This document shows positions 1-7,250 of a DNA stretch of 64,000 nt, in pieces; the stretch's first letter is position 1; every line of letters begins with the position of its first letter. This stretch comes from Aliikangiella sp. G2MR2-5. Its GTDB lineage: Bacteria > Pseudomonadota > Gammaproteobacteria > Enterobacterales > Kangiellaceae. Under the pieces are notes generated by a model that was not told where the DNA came from, did no database searches, and worked only from the letters and a program-made list of their open reading frames with translations. The stretch lies in NCBI RefSeq assembly GCF_015687155.1, contig NZ_JADPQF010000007.1, forward strand, positions 1 to 64,000. The letters are read 5' to 3'. The position numbers and the translations under genes are program-made.

Positions 1-1
1 G

Positions 2-27
2 TTTCGCAGCGCTGCGCTTTCCTGCGA
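2..27 (+). repeat. Dispersed repeat, copy A (inverted partner at 549-574)
   Basis: These 26 bases recur exactly as the reverse complement of 549-574. The core is the palindrome CGCAGCGCTGCG followed by CTTTCCTGCGA. Downstream of both copies lies a similar A/T-rich hairpin and a run resembling CCCAAAAA, so the homology goes beyond 26 bp. Copy A looks like a diverged or insertion-bearing version. It is probably a dispersed intergenic element family of this genome. Confidence 0.7.
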
Positions 28-520
28 CAGTTTTTTGCTCCTGCAAAAACTGCATACAGTCCATCCATGGACATAAGTAACTTTTTGTCAAGAGCAACAA
101 AAAGTCACCAAAAAATGCCCAACGCTCAGGCCACTGGGCCAGCGCAATTGACTCTTGATAAGGCCTTAGCACTTCCTGGTCGCCCACCAACAATTTGTAT
201 TCACGCCCCACCCTCTAGTAGGACCTCTCTAGGAACCATGAATAATACATTTTGAGTCGTGACTATAGTCGTTGGTAAAAACTATTTTTAGGGTTAATAA
301 AACCAGAACTGATCGAAATAAGTTAAAGGTTTGGATGGATTTTACAGCCTGAACTTAACTCAATTCGTAACCCCGGCGCGAAAGCAACCGTGCCCAGCAT
401 TTGGCTGCAATCATACCTTGAGGGCGATAGCAATTATCAGTTTTATCCAGGTCAAAGTTTTAGGTGACATCAACGCGCTCATGTAAGAGTGCCAGCGCAG
501 CGAAAAAGGGCGTTTTTGGG

Positions 521-574
521 TACTTTTTTCGCTCTTGAAAAAAGTATCTCGCAGGAAAGCGCAGCGCTGCGAAA
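521..574 (-). repeat. Dispersed repeat, copy B with perfect hairpin
   Basis: Positions 549-574 are the exact inverse of 2-27. Next to it is a perfect 10-bp stem, TACTTTTTTC (521-530) and GAAAAAAGTA (537-546), with a six-base loop. The hairpin resembles a bidirectional terminator because of its A/T runs, but no flanking gene needs one, so it is annotated as part of the repeat. Confidence 0.6.
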
Positions 575-1018
575 TGCTCTTGAACTAATAATTTTGCCAA
601 GCTTTTAAAAAAGCGGAAGTCCCCTTTAGATAAATAGCTCCCGCTTTTATAGCTCTCAGAAAAAATTAACCCCAAGAAAACAACGACCTTAATTTAAATC
701 CCCCCAATTCCTACACATAAAAAGCGCCAAAATTTCCCCTAATACAAACCTTTTCTTACGGCTTTGCCCAATATCCACAATCGATTTAAACGCCCCCTTT
801 TAACTCACAATAGTAGGCGTATACTTTTTAATGTCCTGGACTCTCGAACATAAGAGGTTTGGCTCGCAGAAACTGAAATCCCCAATAAAGACAAGGTACT
901 GATAGGGCTGCCGTATCAGGCGCGACTGGTTTCTGTCGCCAGAAAAGTCGAGCTCCTCCCCTCCCTGAGCGAAGAGTTCAATCACCCCGGCAACATTTAA
1001 CTTTATAGTCTAATTATT

Positions 1019-1040
1019 AGCCTGGCACTATCGCCAGGCT
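1019..1040 (+). terminator. Perfect 8-bp hairpin upstream of arfB
   Basis: AGCCTGGC (1019-1026) and GCCAGGCT (1033-1040) form a perfect stem around a six-base loop, 34 bp before the arfB start. There is no T-run, so it could be a weak terminator of upstream transcription or a 5'-UTR structure of arfB. Which of the two cannot be told from sequence. Confidence 0.4.
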
Positions 1041-1073
1041 CCATTAATGGCGAAAAATTGTTATGATAGGCCG

Positions 1074-1511
1074 ATGAACGATTTTATCCAGAATGACCAC
1101 ATTATCTTCTCTAACCGGGTAGCGCTCCCAATTTCAGAAATTGAGCTTTCAGCTATCCGCGCACAGGGCGCCGGTGGACAAAATGTCAATAAGGTATCTT
1201 CTGCAATTCACTTGCGCTTTGACGTTCAAAACTCTTCATTGCCCGACTTTTACAAAGAGCGCTTACTTGCGCTCAAAGATAGTCGAATCACCAAACAGGG
1301 TATTATTGTGATAAAAGGACAGGAATTTAGAACCCAGGAGAAAAACCGCATAGCGGTATTGGAACGACTATACCAGTTGATTAAAGAAGCCACCAAAGTT
1401 ACAAAACCTCGAAAAGCGACCAAGCCGACCAAATCCTCGCAAAAGAAACGACTCGACTCAAAAACTCGGCGTAGTGGTATCAAATCAATGCGCGGAAAAC
1501 CTGATTTTTAA
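1074..1511 (+). CDS. arfB: Peptidyl-tRNA hydrolase ArfB (ribosome rescue)
   Basis: Codon-independent peptidyl-tRNA hydrolase that enters stalled ribosomes without mRNA in the A site and releases the nascent chain, a backup for trans-translation. The class-I release-factor GGQ motif lies in AQGAGGQNVNKVSSAIHLRF near residue 30, where ArfB/YaeJ proteins have it. The C-terminal tail from about residue 105 is strongly basic (Lys/Arg-rich), as expected for the segment that inserts in the mRNA channel. An ATG at 1047 would add nine residues; I prefer the ATG at 1074 because the protein then begins like known ArfB proteins. Its length of 145 aa is normal for the family. Confidence 0.93.
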   Translation: MNDFIQNDHIIFSNRVALPISEIELSAIRAQGAGGQNVNKVSSAIHLRFDVQNSSLPDFYKERLLALKDSRITKQGIIVIKGQEFRTQEKNRIAVLERLYQLIKEATKVTKPRKATKPTKSSQKKRLDSKTRRSGIKSMRGKPDF

Positions 1512-1565
1512 TAATGAATAAAATTAGCGGCGCCATGCCGCCAGTTCATCGCAGGATTATCTACC

Positions 1566-1820
1566 CTATTTTTTTTGCCCGGCCTGAATCCAGGGATTAC
1601 TCTCACTAAAAGTCGAAAGATAGAGCAGCTCAACTTTACTTCTGGCCCAGTCTGTCTTACGTAAAAATTTAAGGCTCGATTTGATCGAAGGCTGGTCTTT
1701 AAAGCAGTTAATATTAATTCGAACGGATAATTCATCCCATCCATAGTGTTCCACCAGTTGTTCCAGAATGGTTACCAGCTTCACACCATGTAGTGAATCT
1801 TTCGGATTGCTATGCGACAT
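1566..1820 (-). CDS. VF530 family (DUF2132) DNA-binding protein
   Basis: Small 84-residue protein of the VF530/DUF2132 family. The diagnostic pieces are [19 protein letters not shown], the NINCF segment and [18 protein letters not shown] followed by an aromatic-hydrophobic LYL. Family members are compact helical proteins considered to bind DNA; their cellular role is unknown to me. The gene starts six bases after the stop of the DUF6172 gene on the same strand, so the two are very likely cotranscribed. It converges with arfB; a short inverted repeat GCGGC/GCCGC near 1528-1542 separates them. Confidence 0.9.
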   Translation of the reverse strand: MSHSNPKDSLHGVKLVTILEQLVEHYGWDELSVRININCFKDQPSIKSSLKFLRKTDWARSKVELLYLSTFSESNPWIQAGQKK

Positions 1821-1826
1821 GGATTA

Positions 1827-2114
1827 TTATTGAGGACTTTTTCTTTTGCCCGGCCTGGCCAGAATTTCGACGTAAAAAGACGTCAATCCGTCGGCTTCGG
1901 CTTTATCGATCTGCTTGTTTATTTCGGTTACGTGAAGAGAGCTTGCTTCAATTTCAGTCGGACCGAAACGACAGTCAAAATCCCAATATCCGGCATCTTC
2001 CGGCAGTGGCTTATTTCTTTCTCGTTTCAGGTATTTTTTGATCTCATGCTTAACAGCTTCGACCATTCGAGCCACCTTGATTTTCGGATGGGTTAGTTCA
2101 AATGTTTTTTTCAT
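1827..2114 (-). CDS. DUF6172 family protein
   Basis: Ninety-five-residue cytoplasmic protein recognised as DUF6172 by its opening MKKTFELTHPKIKVARMVEA and the segment around GYWDFDCRFG. The family is widespread in Gammaproteobacteria and has no established function. It is highly charged, with a lysine-rich middle (VKHEIKKYLKRERNK), which might suit nucleic-acid contact. It is the first gene of a two-gene unit with the VF530 protein immediately downstream. Its upstream side is the 9-bp minisatellite region. Confidence 0.85.
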   Translation of the reverse strand: MKKTFELTHPKIKVARMVEAVKHEIKKYLKRERNKPLPEDAGYWDFDCRFGPTEIEASSLHVTEINKQIDKAEADGLTSFYVEILARPGKRKSPQ

Positions 2115-2218
2115 GCTTTTCCTGGTGCCCGGGCTCCCGCCTGGGGATTGACTTTAGTGACTTAACTATTTGATATTCATCAACAAATGATATTAGTTTT
2201 GGGTATCTGCCTGGCATA

Positions 2219-2473
2219 TCAATTTGTTCGACAAGTGTGATAATCATAGCAGCAAAGCTGACAAGAGAGCTGACGAATCTGATCTTCTTCCTCGTCTTCC
2301 TCGTCTTCCTCGTCTTCCTCGTCTTCCTCGTCTTCCTCGTCTTCCTCGTCTTCCATGTCTTCCATGTCTTCCATGTCTTCCATGTCTTCCATGTCTTCCA
2401 TGTCTTCCATGTCTTCCATGTCTTCCATGTCTTCCATGTCTTCGAATATCTGCTTATCTTTTGCGTCAGGCAT
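2219..2473 (-). CDS. Possible acidic repeat protein (MED/EED)n
   Basis: An open frame of 84 codons reads through the 9-bp tandem array as ten MED triplets followed by seven EED triplets. It is flanked by a short N-terminus (MPDAKDKQIFED) and a Cys-containing C-terminus (QLSCQLCCYDYHTC). No good Shine-Dalgarno sequence precedes the ATG. Because the unit is a multiple of three without stops, all six frames are open across the array, so openness alone is no evidence of coding. If expressed, the product would be an extremely acidic helical peptide. Treat it as doubtful. Confidence 0.25.
   Translation of the reverse strand: MPDAKDKQIFEDMEDMEDMEDMEDMEDMEDMEDMEDMEDMEDEEDEEDEEDEEDEEDEEDEEEDQIRQLSCQLCCYDYHTCRTN
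2287..2439. repeat. 9-bp minisatellite, 17 units in two pure blocks
   Basis: Seven exact copies of CTTCCTCGT (2287-2349) are followed without interruption by ten exact copies of CTTCCATGT (2350-2439), 153 bp in all. Within each block there is no variation, and the two unit types differ at adjacent positions only. This points to two separate recent expansions, by slippage or unequal crossing over, from adjacent variant units. The array sits between the DUF6172 gene and the thioredoxin gene. Confidence 0.97.
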
Positions 2474-2539
2474 ACGCTTGTAGCTGATAGCGAAACTATT
2501 ATACGCCGCTTTGCCGCACCAGGCGATAAAGAATACGCG

Positions 2540-3505
2540 CTATAACGAAATAGAGCCTTCAAGAATCGCGTCAATCTGCTTCTTCAGCACATCTTTGTTT
2601 TGAAAATTCTCAAATCTCTCAACTTCCTGTCCGTTTTTAAAGATGAGCAGAGTCGGCAATTTATTCACCGAATATTTGAGGAAAGTCTGATTGTTGGTAT
2701 CTATCACGGTAGGGACAACCGATTGATAGCGCTTGCGATATTCCTCAACTTCCTTTTGCGAAGTCCAGAGCCGAGAAACAATCGCTTTAAATGATATTTC
2801 AGGAAAATCCGTGTTTAAGCGGTTAAGACCTTTTTGTCCGCTAATACAGTTTCGACTTTGTTCAGGCCTTGATTCGGTCAAATACCAGTCACACCAGGTC
2901 GCCGAAAAATAAAGTGCGCTCCACTCCGTTTTCGGTAGAGAAATCGTTTTTTTCTCTGCTCCGGCATCAAAGACTTCTATCTTAAGCAACTCTTTACCAA
3001 ATTCTTCAGTTTTAGCGGAGTCTTCTCTCGCCAATAAGTCGAGTCGGCGATTTAGCAAAGCATCAACCTTGTGACCTCTATGGACCAACTGTCCCTTCGT
3101 ATTAAGTAGCAGATGCAAAGGTGTACCTGGCAAATCAAATGTTGCAGCAATTTTTCCATTCGCATCTACCACAGTAGGCATCTTCATCCCATACTGTTCA
3201 ATCATATTATTGACCGATACAGCATCATCATTGATATCAATATTGACCGACACAAACTCGATTTTGTCGCCATATTGCTGATGAGCCTCTACAAAATGCG
3301 GCATTTGTTCATTACAGGGCACACACCAGCTTGCCCATAATTTTAGATAGACCGGCTTCTTACCAATAAACTCGTTAATGCCAATTGCCTTTCCCTGAAT
3401 ATCAACAGAGGGAAGCACCAGCGCGACACGACTGTCCGTTTTCGCCCAGGCGGCGAAGCAGTTACCAAAAAAAAGTAGTAGAAAAACCAAAACGTTTGTA
3501 TACAT
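2540..3505 (-). CDS. Periplasmic two-domain thioredoxin-like (TlpA-type) protein
   Basis: Exported protein of 321 residues with an N-terminal signal peptide (LVFLLLFFGNCFAAWA). The first domain, about residues 28-150, is TlpA/ResA-like with the active site WASWCVPC (Cys61, Cys64), so it should act as a periplasmic thiol-disulfide reductase. A second thioredoxin-fold domain follows from about residue 170, with the degenerate site SATWCDWYL, a second cysteine about 15 residues later (SRNC) and the cis-Pro strand LPTLLIF. In the second domain the CxxC is lost, so it may bind rather than reduce. I start at the ATG at 3505, since an AGGT lies at suitable spacing; a TTG two codons upstream is less likely. 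Confidence 0.85.
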   Translation of the reverse strand: MYTNVLVFLLLFFGNCFAAWAKTDSRVALVLPSVDIQGKAIGINEFIGKKPVYLKLWASWCVPCNEQMPHFVEAHQQYGDKIEFVSVNIDINDDAVSVNNMIEQYGMKMPTVVDANGKIAATFDLPGTPLHLLLNTKGQLVHRGHKVDALLNRRLDLLAREDSAKTEEFGKELLKIEVFDAGAEKKTISLPKTEWSALYFSATWCDWYLTESRPEQSRNCISGQKGLNRLNTDFPEISFKAIVSRLWTSQKEVEEYRKRYQSVVPTVIDTNNQTFLKYSVNKLPTLLIFKNGQEVERFENFQNKDVLKKQIDAILEGSISL

Positions 3506-3615
3506 CGTCAATACCTGTATCTATCCAACAAATTTTCTGTGGATAATAGTGGCTTTAACAGTGAATGAATTGTAAATTTTGGACATAAAATTTTGGAGAT
3601 AAAACCCGGTTCAGT

Positions 3616-3870
3616 TCAATCCAGCCTTTTCTTCTTTGCATTGGTAATAGAATCTGTCAGTTCATCCACCTGCTTTTTGCACTGCTCTTGTTGGCTTTTA
3701 GGTTTGGCATCACACCCTTTGGGCTTTTCATCTGGACTCAGAACATCCTTGGCAATAATCACGGAACCAGTGATCGGTTCGGCAAACTCTCTATCAGGAT
3801 CTAAAATTGTGGAACAACCAACAAGTGAACCAGTGACCAGCAAAATACCCGTGAAATAGCGCGTTTTCAT
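3616..3870 (-). CDS. Small lipoprotein of unknown function
   Basis: Eighty-four residues, with a typical lipoprotein signal peptide ending in the lipobox LVGC, so Cys19 should be lipidated. The mature part is short, charged and contains three more cysteines (GCDAK, QCKKQ). It carries a probable helical C-terminus (KKQVDELTDSITNAKKK). No domain was recognised. It lies upstream of the thioredoxin-like gene on the same strand, about 110 bp away, so cotranscription is possible but not evident. A role in the periplasm or at the outer membrane is inferred only from the lipobox. Confidence 0.75.
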   Translation of the reverse strand: MKTRYFTGILLVTGSLVGCSTILDPDREFAEPITGSVIIAKDVLSPDEKPKGCDAKPKSQQEQCKKQVDELTDSITNAKKKRLD

Positions 3871-4167
3871 ATTCTTCTTCCTATTCTTCGTCCTTAAAGC
3901 AATGAAGCTTTATCGATTTATACCTGTATTTTCGTGAACTTTAGCCCGACAAAACAACCGGGAACAAATTGAAAGCATACTAACATTATTTCGGATTTTA
4001 AAAACTTTCCTTAAATAGCTCAATTGCTATTTTGAATAAGCGCCAGAGTTGTTTTTCTTATAACTTCGAACTCTCTATTTTCAGTTAATGCATTGATAAT
4101 CTATACCCGATAAGCTATTACTTTATAGGTGATTATGCACTGAGACCAAAATTAAAGGCAGTGAACC

Positions 4168-4536
4168 TTGGATAATTCGCTTTTTTACCGTGTAGGAGGA
4201 GACGCAGCTGTCGAGGCAGCGGTTAACCTGTTTTACGAAAATTTTATCAACGAGCCAAAAATCAAAGGCTTTTTCACCGATGTAGACCACGATGAGCAAC
4301 TCGTTAAGCTGCGCAAGTTTTTCAAAAGCATTATGGGAGGCGAGGAAGAGTTTAACCGAGTGGAACTGCGTGACGTTCATGCTCCGCTAGTTGAAAAAGG
4401 ACTCAACGACTCGCATTACGATATTTTTATCAAAATTATGACCCAAACTTTGAATGAGCTTGATATTCCCGTGGAGATTGCGGAAGACTTTGTTGAGCTT
4501 TGTGAAAGCTTTCGAGATGATGTGCTGGGACACTAA
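4168..4536 (+). CDS. Truncated haemoglobin (group I-like)
   Basis: A 122-residue haem protein of the 2-on-2 globin fold, used in other bacteria for O2 or NO binding and NO detoxification. Visible landmarks are the N-terminal GG turn (LFYRVGGDAAVEAAV), a Tyr in the B helix at position 23 (LFYENF), the CD-loop FF at 35-36 and the candidate proximal His71 in RDVHAPL, followed by the usual NDSHYDIFI helix. The start is a TTG at 4168, which places the N-terminus exactly as in the family; no in-frame ATG fits. It stands alone, about 280 bp before the FAD oxidoreductase. Confidence 0.88.
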   Translation: MDNSLFYRVGGDAAVEAAVNLFYENFINEPKIKGFFTDVDHDEQLVKLRKFFKSIMGGEEEFNRVELRDVHAPLVEKGLNDSHYDIFIKIMTQTLNELDIPVEIAEDFVELCESFRDDVLGH

Positions 4537-4650
4537 TTGTGTGTTGGGAGCACGACAAACTGGCTGTGTGGCGTTCGTCCCTAAGAAAAATCCAGATAAA
4601 TTTTGAAATGGCCCGTTAGCCACAATATGCGCAGTTCTTAAGCTGGCGTC

Positions 4651-4701
4651 GAATGTATATTTGCCTTGAATGTATATTTGCCTTGAATGTATATTTGCCT
4701 C
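4651..4701. repeat. 17-bp tandem repeat, 3 copies
   Basis: Three consecutive copies of a 17-bp unit, GAATGTATATTTGCCTT (4651-4667, 4668-4684, 4685-4701), the last with one terminal change. The repeat lies between the globin gene and the FAD oxidoreductase start at 4819, in its probable upstream region. Confidence 0.95.
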
Positions 4702-4818
4702 GTATAGGCTTGCAGATTTGCGTGCCGATGAGCCATACCATCCAGCTTAATATTGCGACTCTCACATTTTTCGCCAATACTTGAACTAACTTCTGAAAAT
4801 ATCCGAGATGCCAACCAT

Positions 4819-5925
4819 ATGGCAGAAAAAAACGCCTTAAAAATCGCAGTCGTCGGTGGTGGCATTAATGGTCTTTGTTGTGCCTGGCAGCTGGCCCTGA
4901 ATGGTCATCAGGTGACATTATTTGAAAAAGATGAATTAATGGGAAAAACGAGCACCGCATCAACCAAATTACTTCATGGTGGATTGCGATATCTCGAAAA
5001 CTTCGAATTTCGACTGGTTAAAGAGGCATTGCATGAGCGGCAATGGTGGCTCAACAATGTTCCCGGTCTAACCCGCAGACTGCCAATTCTTTACCCGCTC
5101 TACAATCACACTCGTTCTCGCTGGAAAATAAAACTGGGATTAATGCTGTACGATTTTCTCGCCGGGAATAAGGGGATTGGCAAACATCGTTGGTTAACCC
5201 GCAAACAGGTTAAGCGATGTTCGCCAAAACTATTGCAACGGGGATTAAAAGGGGCCTATTTATTTATCGACGGTCAAATGGATGACAGAGCGCTCGGACT
5301 TTGGGTGGCCGAACAATGTGAAAAGGAATCGGTCAAGTTTCGAACGAATACTCAGGTTACCGCAATTGATGCCAGTGGCGTCTTGTCAGTGAAGACCTCA
5401 ACAGCGACCGATTCAAAGCTGGCCGATTCCAAGCTGGAGTTTGATCGAATTATCAATGTTGCCGGCCCCTGGAGTGCTCAGTTACTGGAAGATTCTAATG
5501 TCGAATCCCGGCAGACTCTGGATCTGGTTCGGGGAAGCCATCTGATTGTTCCGCCAATCTCAAAATTTGGTCACTTGCTTGAAGTGCCCGACGAAAAACG
5601 AGTAGCCTTTGTACTTCCGTTTAAAAACAGAACCCTGCTTGGAACAACCGAAGTACGCCAAAAAATAAGTGACCCCATCAAGTGCTCCCGGGAAGAACAA
5701 AACTATCTGCTGTCCCTGTACAACTATTACTTCGAACCCAATATTCAACCGGACGATATTGAGGCAAGCTTTTCCGGCCTACGACCTCTTCTCGGCGGCA
5801 GCGAGGATGCAGGCAAAGCGAGTCGCGAATATCGAATTGTTCGACAAAATCGGTTAATTAGCATATTCGGCGGTAAATGGACTACTGCCAGAGCACTTGC
5901 TCGCTCTTTACTCAAGCACTTGTAG
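4819..5925 (+). CDS. FAD-dependent glycerol-3-phosphate dehydrogenase-like oxidoreductase
   Basis: DAO-superfamily flavoprotein of 368 residues. The Rossmann FAD motif is IAVVGGGINGLCCAWQLA at the N-terminus with the acidic end FEKDE. The GlpD/GlpA-type segment TSTASTKLLHGGLRYLE follows, and the C-terminal FAD contact is FGGKWTTAR. Known GlpD proteins are about 500 residues with an extra C-terminal domain that is absent here, so the substrate may not be glycerol 3-phosphate. The ATG at 4819 is preferred over one at 4753 because the dinucleotide fold then starts nine residues in. A 15-bp duplication in the coding sequence (5409-5438) repeats the peptide DSKLA. Confidence 0.85.
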   Translation: MAEKNALKIAVVGGGINGLCCAWQLALNGHQVTLFEKDELMGKTSTASTKLLHGGLRYLENFEFRLVKEALHERQWWLNNVPGLTRRLPILYPLYNHTRSRWKIKLGLMLYDFLAGNKGIGKHRWLTRKQVKRCSPKLLQRGLKGAYLFIDGQMDDRALGLWVAEQCEKESVKFRTNTQVTAIDASGVLSVKTSTATDSKLADSKLEFDRIINVAGPWSAQLLEDSNVESRQTLDLVRGSHLIVPPISKFGHLLEVPDEKRVAFVLPFKNRTLLGTTEVRQKISDPIKCSREEQNYLLSLYNYYFEPNIQPDDIEASFSGLRPLLGGSEDAGKASREYRIVRQNRLISIFGGKWTTARALARSLLKHL

Positions 5926-6196
5926 TATTTTGAGTGGTACTAATGTCAATCCATCAAACAACTCTGGTAATGGTCAAACCCGCAAATCGACTTAGCTAAA
6001 AACACTAATAATTAACGCCTGTGACAGTTAAAAAAAGCACAACCAAACTAACCAATTGAAATATAACACTTTTTCTATCTGGCATTATAATTGCTCAATA
6101 ATATGGATATTTCGAATTGACCAGTTGGGTTATTCGATTTAAAGCACTGATTTATTCTATAATCCATCCAACACATTACAGTAAAAGGAATGACAA

Positions 6197-6856
6197 ATGC
6201 CTGTAAAACCTGAAGACCGCCCTCTTCACCAGGTTCGTGAAGAAGTAATTGACCAGTTAATCATGAACTATGGTCACGACAAGCTTTCTCTCCAGGCCTT
6301 TGAAAAACGTCTGGATACCGCAATGGAAGCCAAGGATACAAAAACCCTTCTGGCTTTGACTGAAGATCTTGATCTGGTGGTTGATAATGACTTTGTCTCA
6401 ATGAAAAAAGCACAAATGTCGCTCAACCCGGAGCTGGAGAATGGTTCACATGCGGACTTTGGCGATGAAGTCGATGATATGGTCAATATATTCGGCGGCA
6501 GTGGTCGTTCCGGGATGTGGAACGTCGCCAGAGAAATCAACGTGACAAATGTTTTCGGCGGCGGAGATATAGACTTTACGGATGCCCATTTCCTTCACCC
6601 GACAACACATATAAAAGTGTTTAGTCTCTTCGGCGGTTCGACCTTTCTTGTTCCCGAGGACATTAATGTCAGGGTCAAAGCATTTTGTATCTTTGGTGGA
6701 GTTAACAACAGTGCACCATCAGTTAATCAACCGAATGTACCAACGCTACTGATAGAAGCCACCAGTATTTTCAGCGGTATCAACATTAAAGTTCGACGAA
6801 CCCTCAAGCAACGTTTTATGCGCTTTGCGGAAGGGGTAAAAAATATGCTTTCCTGA
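6197..6856 (+). CDS. DUF1707/LiaF-like protein
   Basis: A 219-residue cytoplasmic-looking protein. Residues 10-60 (VREEVIDQLIMNYGHDKLSLQAFEKRLDTA) resemble the DUF1707/SHOCT-type N-terminal helix pair. Residues 95-200 resemble the LiaF/cell-wall-active antibiotic response C-terminal beta domain, with repeating FGG strands (NIFGGSG, VFGGGDIDF, SLFGGSTFLVPED, IFGGVNN). In Firmicutes LiaF restrains an envelope-stress two-component system; no such partner is visible here, so the role is open. It is preceded by AAAGGA at the right spacing and is probably monocistronic. Confidence 0.82.
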   Translation: MPVKPEDRPLHQVREEVIDQLIMNYGHDKLSLQAFEKRLDTAMEAKDTKTLLALTEDLDLVVDNDFVSMKKAQMSLNPELENGSHADFGDEVDDMVNIFGGSGRSGMWNVAREINVTNVFGGGDIDFTDAHFLHPTTHIKVFSLFGGSTFLVPEDINVRVKAFCIFGGVNNSAPSVNQPNVPTLLIEATSIFSGINIKVRRTLKQRFMRFAEGVKNMLS

Positions 6857-7250
6857 AGATATAGCACGTCTGCTTAAACCGGCTTTATTAGAAACTACTT
6901 TTGAGTCGCTATAAATAGATAGCCATTTAAATCAAGTCTATTCTCAGCCAGTTCGTTCTAGTCGTGCAGAGAGATAAAGGGAGTGGTAGCCTGAACAGGC
7001 CAGCTCCCTTCTGGTTGCCACATTGCTCACCCATGACATATCAAAAAACGTTCAGGCTTGGCTAAATAAGCATGATTAAAGCAACGATATTCCAATCAAT
7101 GCTTCTCAAATTAACCATCACAAAATTAACCATCGTAAAATCCGCCCTGAATCAACCGGTTCTCATCAATTTTAAAAAAAATATAAATAATTAAATCCAA
7201 ATGTACACTCCAGAGCATCTAACTCCAGGTAATACAATAAGGAGTAACGA
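6857..7250. other. Intergenic region with hairpin and duplicated 15-mer
   Basis: No gene recognised. It contains the terminator-like hairpin at 6977-7010 and a near-tandem duplication around 7107-7138 (AAATTAACCATC occurs twice, about 15 bp apart). A purine-rich ribosome-binding site, AAGGAGT, precedes the next gene at 7251. Confidence 0.5.
6977..7010 (+). terminator. Long hairpin downstream of LiaF-like gene
   Basis: AAGGGAG (6977-6983) pairs with CTCCCTT (7004-7010), and inside it GCCTG (6989-6993) pairs with CAGGC (6996-7000). It lies 120 bp after the stop of the LiaF-like gene. It is followed by CTGG rather than a T-run, so intrinsic termination is plausible but not certain. Confidence 0.5.

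Larger units (their letters stand above)
1..1018. other. Gene-free left end with dispersed repeats
   Basis: No convincing gene was found in the first kilobase. It holds two inverted copies of a GC-rich repeat (2-27 and 549-574), and next to each copy an AT-rich hairpin with related sequence: CTTTTTG/CAAAAAG near 90-112 and TACTTTTTTC/GAAAAAAGTA at 521-546. The short open frames here have no signal, family resemblance or ribosome-binding site that I can support. The stretch 576-1018 shows nothing further that I recognise. Confidence 0.5.

Noticed and set aside
67-255. Short rightward frame at the left edge
   Set aside because: Lies in a dispersed repeat, no ribosome-binding site and no recognisable protein; similar peptides often arise from translated intergenic repeats.
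460-985. Two leftward frames of 60-70 codons
   Set aside because: They cover repeat copy B and gene-free DNA, have no start signals and no family resemblance.
2287-2439. CRISPR array
   Set aside because: Units are directly adjacent without spacers, so it is a minisatellite.
2224-2545. Plus-strand frames through the 9-bp array
   Set aside because: All six frames are open across the array because the unit length is a multiple of three without stops; no start signals.
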